Source: Strigomonas culicis | Lineage: Eukaryota > Euglenozoa > Kinetoplastea > Trypanosomatida > Trypanosomatidae | Assembly: GCA_000482145.1 (NCBI GenBank) | Contig: AUXH01000068.1 | Location: forward strand, 1 to 47,533 | Direction of reading: 5' to 3' | DNA length: 47,533 bases | In this document: piece by piece, positions 1 to 8,879 of the stretch | How the letters are laid out: every line of letters starts with the position of its first letter | Numbering within the stretch: position 1 is the first letter of the stretch | Position numbers and translations under genes: made by a program | Notes under the pieces: model-generated | What the model saw: the letters and a program-made list of their open reading frames with translations, nothing else | The model's database searches: none | Told to the model about the DNA's origin: nothing

Positions 1-2611
1 CCGCAGTGCTGCCGCCGCGCGTTCGTCCATGGTGTCTGCTGCGGAGGGGGTGGGGCCTGCTGCTGCCCGCCGCCGTAGCCGTAGTGGTGGTCGAACGGCG
101 GCGCCGGCCATCCCGGCGGCGCCGCCGGCGCGTTGTAGCTGCCGCTCATGGGCGCCATGGTGTGCATCGGCGGTGGCATGGCCGGCGCAAAGCCGCTCCC
201 CATCGGCGGCCCGTAGAACGCCATCGCCGGCGGCGGGGCGTGCGGCTGCGGTGGCACGTACCCCACGCCCGGCGCGGGGCCCGGGTGGTAGGTCGTGGCG
301 CTCGGCTTGGCGGACGCCACCGTCCAGGTGGGGGGCGGCGCGCCCGCGGCCGCGGCCGCGGCGGCGGTTTTACTGCGCGGCACCGCGAGCAGGAAGCTGC
401 GCGCCGCCGGGACAGGGTCCGTGACGGGGCTGGGGGGGCAGAGCGGCAGGGGCGGCTGCGGCGTCGGCGCGCTGGGCTTTGCCGCCGGCGCCGGCGCGGG
501 GGCGGGGTCGGGGTCGGCGCGTCCGCCACCGGTGCCGCCACCGGAGAGGCCTTCTTCGCCTTCTTCTTTTTTCGCGCCTTCGCGGCGGGCGGCGCGGACT
601 CGGTTGTGGTCTCCGTTATCGTGGACGGCGGTGAGGCGGGCAGCGGTGGGGTGGCGGGGGGGGTCTCTGGCAGCGGTGCCGGCGGGGCCTCCGCCACGCT
701 GAAGAACACCGCCGCGGCGGTGCCCCGCGCCGCCGCGTGGCCCACCTTCTTGCGCTTGTTCGTCTTCTTCTTCGCCACCTTCAGGAAGAAGGGCGTCACC
801 GCGACGATGCGGTCGGTGCCGGTCGGCAGCCGCACACGCCAGAGGCAGGTGGCGCCGTCGCCGACGATGTCGCCCGCGGCCGGCGGCCGCGGCGGCGCCT
901 CCGCGTCCGCCACCACCACCGCCGCGCGCGCCGGGTCGCGGACCCAGCCGGCGTCGTCCGCGCCCGCCTCGCGCGCGAGCTTACACGTGTTGCGCAGCTC
1001 GGCGAGCAGCAGCTCCTCCAGCGGGAGCCAGCACAGGCGCAGCGGCCGGTCCTCCTCGTGGCCGGCAACGAGTGGCGGGAGGCTCAGCACGACGCCGACC
1101 GCCAACAGCGGCGCGTCACCAGCATCACCGCTGCGGCGGAGGTACGGCGTGAGCTGCGCCGGCCCGGTCACGCGCACCGTGTCGTCGCCGAAGCCGTCGA
1201 CGACCGGCAGGCCCTCCTCCATCCACTGCCGCACAATCCGCGTGGCGCGCTCCGCCGTGCTGGGGTCTGAGCCGAGGACACAGAAGAGGTGGAAGTCCGG
1301 GTACAGCGCGCGCCACTGCTTGATGTTGCCGGCCGTGCCGACCGTCGGCACGTCCTCCACAATCATGCGCTCGTCCGGCAGCCGCAGCGCCGGCACGGCC
1401 GCGGGGCCTGGCGCGTCCAGTGGGCTTGCGTTGACGAGCAGCCGCTCCACGATGTGCCGCACGAGTGCCTGTACGACCGGCGCGGCCGCCGTCGCGGTGA
1501 GGACTGACTCGCGGTGCGCGGCCGCCGTCGCGGCGTCCGCGCAGACGGTGTCTAGCCGCATGCGCAGTTCATGGAGCGCCGCCTGATGCGCGGCGCCGCC
1601 CTCCGCTGCCTCCGCCGCCTCACAGAGGTGCCGGCTGATGAGCATCCCGCGGATCTCCCGCAGGAAGCACAGCAGTGGCACGTTCGCGCGGCGGCTGCAG
1701 ATCGTCACGGCGGTCAGCGGCGGCGGCACCCACCCCAGCGCCGCGGCGCCACTGCTGCCGTCGCGGCCGGCGTCGGCCGGCGGGCGGTCGAGCGCCGCGA
1801 GGCGCTGCGCGTACGTCGCGTACGCGTCGCTGTCGGGGTGGTCGGCGGCGGCCAGCGCCGGCCGCGCCGCCGCCGCCGCCGCGCGCAGGTGCTCGAGCCG
1901 CCGCAGGCAGGCGCGCTGCCACTGCTCCGCGTAGGTGTACACGGCGGACACAAAGACGTGGGTGCGGTTGTGGTCCCCGGCGGACTTGGTCAGGAACATG
2001 TACAGCTCGTACGTGTCCTCGAGAAAGTTTGCCTGCGGCTCGAAGAGGGTCGCGTCGCCGATGAAGCCGGTGACCTTGACGTGGCAGCCCAGCACGTCCG
2101 CGCAGTCCTCCAGAGCGGCAGCGTCCGCCTCGCCCCCCTCCGCGCCCTCCGCGGCCCGGGCGAAGCCCTTCTGGTAGAGGAAAGCGACGGCACACGGCAG
2201 CGGCCGCACGCGCCGCGGGTGGGCCTCGAAGGCGGCGAGCATCTCCGCATCCGTCGCGAAGGCGCGCGCGTCGCTCTGCGCAATGTAGCACTGGTAGAAG
2301 CCCTCCGGGTCGAGCGGCATCGACGGGAAGCAGTCCGCCGGCGGGCAGTAGAAGCGGCCGGCCGGCGCGTCGAGCTCGCCCGCCGCGGGGTCGCGCACCG
2401 CCTCCCCCGCCGCCGCCGCCTCGCGCAGATGATGGTAGTACCGCACCGCGGGGTCGCAGCGCGCGCGGTAGAGCTGCTGGAAGAGGGGACATTCAACGGA
2501 GGGGAAAAAGGACCGGAGGAGCGGGATCAGCACCACTTTCTGCCGCTGGCCGTAGTAAGGCACCTGCGCGAGCGTGGCCGTCGCAGATTCTCTACTGGGG
2601 GCGGCTCCCAT
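1..2611 (-). CDS. MGAAPS-family low-complexity protein, paralogue A (3' partial, apparent frameshift)
   Basis: Unrecognised kinetoplastid-type protein. The start at 2611 gives MGAAPS, with Gly2 and Ser6 as in N-myristoylation signals. An in-frame extension to 2680 is AT-rich leader and was left out. It shares with the gene at 5124-7946 the opening MGAAPS, a 'FPS.E.PLF.QLY' segment near residue 35, a 'KSAGDHN' segment near residue 210, and a second block near residue 547 of the form RN.CK.AREA..DA.WVRD. A Lys-rich, Pro/Ala-rich tail follows. Near 498-508 the reading frame that looks coding jumps by one base. Before it the frame reads ...VADAPTPTP. After it a different frame stays open to base 1 and encodes a Pro/Gly/Met/Tyr-rich tail like that of the paralogue, whereas the continuing frame turns Arg-rich and stops at 146. 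The true C-terminus is left of the window. Function unknown; membrane attachment by myristate is inference. Confidence 0.75.
498..508 (-). other. Apparent -1 frameshift site in G/C run
   Basis: The plus strand has a run of five G (498-502) followed by C and GGGG. One extra base here would join the two open frames of paralogue A. The shift is therefore either a homopolymer error in the sequence or a real lesion. Confidence 0.55.
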
Positions 2612-3993
2612 GATGGATGGAGAGGGACTACTTTTTTTTTTTTTACAATAATAACAATGATATATACACAAAACAATCAAATACTAGCAAACGACGTTTA
2701 ACGGAACCCTGCCAGTGAGTATATAAGAAAAAAAAAAGAGTGTATACGTGTAAAAAAAAAAAAGGAGGCAAAAAAAGAGAGAGAAAGCGCCAAAAACTAT
2801 TTACTTTTGCTTATCTCTACTTCTTTTTGCTCTGATTTTTGTATGTTATACTTTGTATTATATGCTATCACTTGAAGCTTAATGCTTTTTTCAGAAAAAA
2901 AAAAAACGAAGTAGATATATATTTATAGAGAGATATTTTGCGTATGAAGAAACTGAAACTGTTCGAATTCACAGTACTTTTTTTTTATCTTTTTCCTTTT
3001 TTTTTGTTTTGCTTTTCCTTGAAAAAGCAATGAAGGAGATCAAAAGTGATGCACAACGAATAATGAGAAGAGAAAAAAAAATTAAAACGACAAGCGAAAG
3101 AAAAGTTTATATACGTATATATATAAAGTGTCTGGAAAAAGAGGAAACGAGATTAAGTCTCTGCGCTCTTTCTTTTTTTGCTTCCCTCTCAGAATGAACA
3201 GCTAAAGGGGGAGGGAGAAGAAGGCAGATAGTAGTAAGAAAAACAGTACAGAATCAACTATTCGTAGATGAAAACAGTAAACAATAACAAAAAAAAGGAG
3301 CGAAGATAACAACAACAAAAACTTATTGCTGAGGGAAAAAAAATACTAACCAAAAAAAAACTAAAGAGCTGAAAAAAGAAACGAAGAGAAGAAGAGAAGA
3401 GAAAGAAAGAGATAGAGGTGACACAGAGCTATGGTAAACACTGATGTAAAGAGAGAGAAGCAGCGCATACGTATATATGTACATGGATACAAAGAAATGA
3501 AACACCCACATTAGCGAGGAGTAAAAGTAAAGAAGAACAATGAACTATCACGAGAATCAACGGAAGAAAGAGAGCAAAAGCACACCGAGAGTTCTTTTTC
3601 TTTTTTTTTACTATGGCACACAATCAAAACAAAGAAAAGAAAAATGAAAAAGAGAGAAAAAAAAGACACGAATGTGCAATACTTTGTGCTTTTTTTTCTC
3701 CTTTTTCTATTATTTTATTTTCTTTTTTAGAATCAATATATTTAAAAAAGAAAAACACAAAAAAAAACTGCGCAAAAAAAAAACATACTATTTTTGTTTG
3801 TTGATCAAAAAAACATCAAAAAAAAGGGAAGCGAACATGTGGCAAACACCCACACCAAAAATAGTAGAACCAAAAACACATATACACAAGTGCACAGACA
3901 AAGCTATACAAGAAAGAAAGAAAAAAAAAAGAAAGAAAGAATGCAATTCGAAAGTGTGAAAGAAAGGAACAAATAAAAAGTCAAGGAGTCTGA

Positions 3994-4085
3994 GTTGTTG
4001 ATTTGTCAGCAACAAGCATGTCCTCTCTTTTTACACCAGAGATGTACTCTCTGTTTTGATACATCGGAGCAAATTCTGATGTATC
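3994..4085 (+). ncRNA. Candidate structured RNA with three stem-loops
   Basis: Three stems lie within 92 bases. The first is 3994-4001 paired with 4006-4013 (8 bp, loop TTTG, one G-T pair). The second is 4037-4042 with 4048-4053 (6 bp perfect). The third is 4058-4069 with 4074-4085 (12 bp, loop CAAA, two G-T pairs). The wobble pairs only hold in plus-strand RNA, opposite to the genes. A T5 run follows near 4115. No known RNA family was recognised, and AT-rich spacers give hairpins by chance. Confidence 0.2.
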
Positions 4086-4496
4086 ACTGTTTATATACAT
4101 TTTCATTATTGTTGTTTTTAATATATATAATACTATAGTGTCTGTTGCGACTTTTAAGGTTACATACGTTGGCTATGCTTTTTCTTTTGCGTTTCTCACT
4201 ACCGTTAGTCTCTCCCTCCACCATTAAGATAATAACAACTACTATTTCGTTGTTGTCGTCGCTGTTGTCGTTGGAGAGAGGGAGGGGGTATTGTTCTTTT
4301 TGTTTGTTTGTTTTTTTGTTCGGTTGCTTATGTATCTATTTTATTGTTATCGTTATATTCACGAAACACACAGATAAATATACATGTATATAAAAGCCTC
4401 ATGGACATTTGATTATTTAGAAAAAAAAAAGATCATACAAATCATGTGTCTTCGTTGCGTATACTATTAATTAAAAACAAAAAGAGTATACACCAC

Positions 4497-4518
4497 TTTT
4501 TGTTTGTTTGTTTGTTTG
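4497..4518. repeat. (TTTG)n microsatellite
   Basis: About five copies of TTTG on the plus strand, inside the presumed 3' UTR of the gene at 5124-7946. A shorter related run lies near 4300. Confidence 0.9.
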
Positions 4519-5060
4519 GACTTTGGTTTCGGTTTTCATGTATCATGCAGAGTTATTATCTGACCTAATACCTAATAAACAGAAAACAGTCCATCTGATG
4601 GCCAAAAAAAAAAAAGAATCAAGTTCAGTAGAGCATCAGAAACAGAGACACGCGAAGAGGAAATCAAATAGCACAAAAGAAAAAAAAGGTAAAAAAAAGG
4701 AGAGAACGAAAAAAGCAAAAAAAAAAGCAAAACAATACGCAAAACTTTTTTTATTATTGCTTTTTCTTCCAAAAAAAAGAGATGCAAAAATCTTGAGAAA
4801 AGAAAAGAGAGAAACTGTCACTTTTTTTTTTTCACGATACGATAAAAAAAAAAGGAAGCATAACTAAAAATGCATCACTTGTATAATTTTTAATATGCTA
4901 CTACTATCTAAAAAAAAAAAACAGAGCCTCACGACGATGCATTTTAAAAATATATATATATTATTGTTTCGCTTAAAGTGATTCGTATTCGCTTCTTCTT
5001 ATCCTTATTAATGGTAATGTGCGTTTGCGCATTGATTTTTTATTTTTGGTTATTTTGCTT

Positions 5061-5080
5061 ATATATATATATATATATAT
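5061..5080. repeat. (AT)10 microsatellite
   Basis: Ten AT dinucleotides about 45 bases beyond the stop codon of the gene at 5124-7946, in its 3' UTR. Confidence 0.9.
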
Positions 5081-5123
5081 TGTATATATTGTGTATATTC
5101 CGTACCTGGCAGCGGCCCTCTCC

Positions 5124-7946
5124 CTACGACTGCTGCTGCTGTTGCTGCTGCTGTTGGAGCAGCTGCTGAAGCTGGAGGTACTGCATCTGCAACAGCAAGT
5201 TGTTGGTGTTCGCCGTGTTGTTCGCATCCGGGGTCGGCAGCATGCCGCCGGGCGCTGCCGGGCCGTACCCGTTCGCGGGAACCGCCTGCATGCCGTTGCT
5301 GGAGTAGCTGAGGCCCATGTACGGGGGGCTGGGGGCGCCGCCGGCCATCATAAACGGCTGGCCGCCGCCCCCACCGCCGGCGCCGGCAGCGGGCGCGAGG
5401 TAGTAAGGCTGCCCGCTCACCATCACCAGCTGCGGCGCGGCGCCGCTGGCCTTCGCCTGCGGGTAGCCGCCTCCACCGCCGTTGCTGGGTGCAAAGGAGG
5501 CCGGCACAGCGGTCGGCCCCTGGGGGAAGGGCATCGCAGCCATCATGGGCTGACCCACCTGCGGCAGCGGCCGGTCGCCGCCGGTGGTGGGCGAGATGCC
5601 GTTCACGTTGATCATCTGCATCTGCCCCCCGGGGCGGATCGCGTAGGCGACGGGCACCCCAGCGCCCACCGGCGCCGTGCCGTCGCCGGCGAAGCGCATC
5701 GCGCCGGGCGGCACCGGCGAGCCGCTGCCGGTGCCGCCACTGTAGTTGATCATCGTGGACATGCCGCCGTGGATGCCCGCCGGCTGCAGGGCCGCCAGCA
5801 TGGGGAAGGCGCCGCCGGCGTGCGCGGCGCCGCCGGTGGGGTGCGAGAAGAGGGAGGGGCCGCCGCCGCCGGGGAGAGCCAGCAGCGTGGGCTGCGGCGG
5901 CGAGCCGTACGGCGCGGGGGCCGCCATCTCCTTCGGGGCGTAGCCGCCGGCCCACGGGGGCGCCTGTAGCACCGCCGCGGCGGTGGGGCCCGCCGGCGCC
6001 GCGGCGTTGTTCGCGTTGATCCAGCTCATGATGGTGTTGAAGTCGGCGCCGCCGCCGCCGGGGGTGGGCCCCAGCGGCGGGGCCGCGTCGGTCGACGGGC
6101 GTGAGGCGCGGCCGTGCCTGCCGTCCGCCGCCGCCGCGGCCGTACCAAACAGATTGCCTCGTAGTGCGTTGCTGGTGTTGGTGTTGGTGTTGGTGGCGCC
6201 GCCCTTCCCGTGCGCGTGGGTGCCGCTCGCGTCCGCCGCCCGCGGCGCCTCCTTGCGCACGCCGCCCTGGTTGGCCCCCTTGGCGCCGTGCCCGCGCGGG
6301 GCGCTGGCCCCGCTCGCATTGAACGCCGCGGACTCGCCGGTGCTGCTCTCCTTGGCGAGGTTGGCGCCGGCGCCGCGGCGGCGGTTCGGGTTCGCAAACT
6401 TGGGCACCGTGCCGTAGTGGAAGACCTCGTCGCGGCGCTGGAAGCACCAGACGTAGAACCAGCCGTCGTGTACGAGCTCCCCGTGCGCGTCGCGGACCCA
6501 GCGCGCGTCGCTCGCGTCCGCCTCGCGCGCGCTCTTGCACTCGTTCCGCACGAGCGACAGCAGCACGCTCTCCAAGAAGATCGACGGGTCCACGCGCCAC
6601 GTCCCCGGCCGCGGCGCCGGCCACTCCGCGTCTGACGCGTCTTCGGCGCTCGCCGCCGACGCCGGCGCGCGGGCGGCCTCCGCCTCCTCCGCGTCCGCGT
6701 CGTCGGCGACGAAGGCGAGAATATCGCCGCGGCAGACACTGAGTGTCTGTACGACGGCCGCCGGCGCTGGCTCCGCCCAGTCCGTGCGCGGCGGCTCCTG
6801 CGGCGGCACCGGCGTCGTCGCGGCCGCGTCGGGGCTGTCCGCGGCGACCGCGCCGTCGACCACGCGCACCGTGCTGTCCATGCACACGACGTAGACCTCG
6901 TTCGGCCGGCCGCTGTGGCGCGAGAGGGTGACGAAGGACCGGGTGATGTAGCCGCCGACGGCGTAGCGCACCTTTGCGCTCGGCTGCGCGGGCCCCAGCT
7001 GGCGCAGGGGCGCCGGCTCCGGCCCGGTGGGGGACCCCGTCGGCCCCTCCAGAAGCCCCGCCGCGCGCGACGCCTTGCTCTGCTTCTGCACCGCCTTCGC
7101 CTCGTTGTACGCCACAAAGTACTTCGCGAAGCAGTCGATCGCGCGCCGCACGTAGGCGGCGTCGAGCCGCCCGCGCAGCATCTCATTGTCGACTGACAGC
7201 GGCGGCCGCGCCGGCGGCCCGAGCGACGCCATCGCGTGGTCGCGAATCTCGCGCACAAAGCAGAGGTACGGGATGTTCGTCTTGATGGTCGAGAAGTGGA
7301 CGTCGTGCGTCGGCACCTCGGCCAGCCCAATCACGTCGATGCACTGCTGCTGGTACACGTACGCCGCAAGCAGCAGCACGCGCGACATGTTGTGGTCGCC
7401 CGCCGACTTGGTGATGTAAATCATGAAGTTGAGCCCCGCTTGGTGGTGCTCCGCCACGGTGTCGCCGGGGCGGCCCGCCACGCCGAAGGCGTCGCCAACC
7501 CCCCCGATCACCTTCACATAGAGCTCCTCGTCGTTCTTCGGCAGCCGCACGCTGCCCTCCGGCAGCTGGCTGCCCGCCTCGTACAGAAAGGCCACGGCGC
7601 ACGGCACGGGGAAGATGGCGTCTTCGTTACCGGCCGCCACCTCCGCGCGCACCGCCGCATTCGACGGGAACAGCTCCCGCACACTGTTGGAGTAGAAGTC
7701 GTACAGCTGCTGCGGCGTGTAGGCGACCGGCGGGATGTGCCCCATGTCCACATTCTCGTTTGTGTAGCGCATGTAGTAGCGCACGGACGGGTCCATGCGC
7801 GCGTCGTATAGCTGCTTGAAGAGCGGGCTCTCCGCCGACGGGAAGAAGAAGGGCGTGAAGGGGATGAGGGCGATCTGCCGGCCGCTCCCAACAGGGGAGC
7901 GGAACGGCGCCTGCTCCATAATCTCCGCGCTCGGTGCTGCTCCCAT
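5124..7946 (-). CDS. MGAAPS-family low-complexity protein, paralogue B
   Basis: 940-residue protein of unknown function, the complete member of the tandem pair. It starts MGAAPSAEIM, with Gly2 and Ser6 fitting N-myristoylation. The first ~280 residues are an ordered domain shared with the left-hand gene (FFPS.ESPLF.QLYDAR near 35, ITKSAGDHN near 180). A second shared block lies near 470 (RNECKSAREA, ARWVRD). An acidic Ala/Asp/Glu stretch precedes that block. After ~510 the chain is low complexity: Asn-Thr repeats, a long Gly/Pro/Met/Ala/Tyr-rich segment resembling phase-separating tails, and a terminal Leu-Gln region ending in nine Gln and Ser. Coding bases are very GC-rich while the flanks are AT-rich. 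The long 3' flank suggests post-transcriptional control (inference). Signalling-scaffold or RNP roles are possible, but nothing in the sequence proves either. Confidence 0.85.
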   Translation of the reverse strand: MGAAPSAEIMEQAPFRSPVGSGRQIALIPFTPFFFPSAESPLFKQLYDARMDPSVRYYMRYTNENVDMGHIPPVAYTPQQLYDFYSNSVRELFPSNAAVRAEVAAGNEDAIFPVPCAVAFLYEAGSQLPEGSVRLPKNDEELYVKVIGGVGDAFGVAGRPGDTVAEHHQAGLNFMIYITKSAGDHNMSRVLLLAAYVYQQQCIDVIGLAEVPTHDVHFSTIKTNIPYLCFVREIRDHAMASLGPPARPPLSVDNEMLRGRLDAAYVRRAIDCFAKYFVAYNEAKAVQKQSKASRAAGLLEGPTGSPTGPEPAPLRQLGPAQPSAKVRYAVGGYITRSFVTLSRHSGRPNEVYVVCMDSTVRVVDGAVAADSPDAAATTPVPPQEPPRTDWAEPAPAAVVQTLSVCRGDILAFVADDADAEEAEAARAPASAASAEDASDAEWPAPRPGTWRVDPSIFLESVLLSLVRNECKSAREADASDARWVRDAHGELVHDGWFYVWCFQRRDEVFHYGTVPKFANPNRRRGAGANLAKESSTGESAAFNASGASAPRGHGAKGANQGGVRKEAPRAADASGTHAHGKGGATNTNTNTSNALRGNLFGTAAAAADGRHGRASRPSTDAAPPLGPTPGGGGADFNTIMSWINANNAAAPAGPTAAAVLQAPPWAGGYAPKEMAAPAPYGSPPQPTLLALPGGGGPSLFSHPTGGAAHAGGAFPMLAALQPAGIHGGMSTMINYSGGTGSGSPVPPGAMRFAGDGTAPVGAGVPVAYAIRPGGQMQMINVNGISPTTGGDRPLPQVGQPMMAAMPFPQGPTAVPASFAPSNGGGGGYPQAKASGAAPQLVMVSGQPYYLAPAAGAGGGGGGQPFMMAGGAPSPPYMGLSYSSNGMQAVPANGYGPAAPGGMLPTPDANNTANTNNLLLQMQYLQLQQLLQQQQQQQQQS

Positions 7947-8879
7947 GGTGCTAGCAATCTATTACTGTTTTTTTTTTCTTTGTATTTGGTATAGATTGTG
8001 GTATATAATTATATATATATTGATGTGTATATATACAAATAGTGCCGTCCTTTTGTATTACACGTTGAACACAGGGCAGGAGGCGGAGGAGAACACACAA
8101 TGAAGATGGTGGAAAAACAATATATAGATAGATGTTCAGAAAAAAACTGAGTATAAATCTTATTGTAAGAACTTATAAACAGTAAAAAGTAGAAAACGAA
8201 TTAAAAGAGAGGAATGAAAAACAAAAAGAAAAAAATAAAAAAAACTGTGCTAAAGAGAAAAAAAAAGTGGAAAATACAGTATAATGCGGGCTTCCTTGGC
8301 ACGCGCAAAAACTATAACAAAAATAACAACTTCAATAGAGTTTACCTCTAAAAGCGAAAAAGGAATGAAAGATGAAAAGAGAGAGAGAGAGAGAAAGAAG
8401 AATAGATCCACCGGGTTCTTCAAACACCTTGCACAGCACTTTTGTTTTTCAATGGGTATTTCAGCATTTGAGATTGAGAAAATGTAAAAAAGGAAATAGA
8501 TACGTTACTGATATTACAGCACTCCTCCTTCACTGTTAGGTGTTCATACTTACGGCTGGGGACCCGTTGCTTACAAACGAAAAAAAAAAGTACAGATATG
8601 CGTGCAACAGAAAAAGAAAAAAGGAAAAGCGAGAGGAACAATGTATATTATTCTAAACAACGGTTGCATAAACAACACAAATGGAAAAAAAGAAGGAAAA
8701 GGAAAGCTGTGTGTGTGTGTGTGTATAAATACATATGTATATATGCACACAGGCAAGCTCATGAACAGAGCTTTTGAAAAAGGCAACAAAATGTGCAACA
8801 AAAAAAAAAGGAGAGAAAGAAGACAGTACAGATAAGAAAATGTTAATCAGCGGATAGAGAGAGAGCGCGCGCGTGCTCG
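7947..8879. other. 0.9-kb AT-rich intergenic region
   Basis: Contains the 5' leader of paralogue B and the 3' UTR of the kinase gene to the right. It has purine-rich runs on the plus strand (pyrimidine tracts in the transcript) near 8380-8400 and a TG microsatellite at 8708-8724. No gene seen. Confidence 0.8.
8708..8724. repeat. (TG)8 microsatellite
   Basis: Eight TG dinucleotides followed by T, in the presumed 3' UTR of the kinase gene. Confidence 0.9.

Larger units (their letters stand above)
2612..5123. other. 2.5-kb AT-rich intergenic region
   Basis: This stretch holds the 5' leader of paralogue A and a presumed ~2 kb 3' UTR of paralogue B. It is rich in A and T runs, AT dinucleotides and a TTTG repeat (4497-4518). 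The short open frames here are Lys/Phe/Asn-rich translations of homopolymers and are not credible genes. The only notable structure is the hairpin cluster at 3994-4085. Confidence 0.8.

Noticed and set aside
6..1586. 526-codon plus-strand open frame opposite MGAAPS paralogue A
   Set aside because: Arg/Ala/Gly-rich translation of GC-rich antisense; the minus strand carries the paralogue-like coding frame.
3009..4867. Several 60-120 codon open frames in AT-rich spacers
   Set aside because: Lys/Phe/Asn-rich products of poly-A/T runs on both strands, without conserved motifs.
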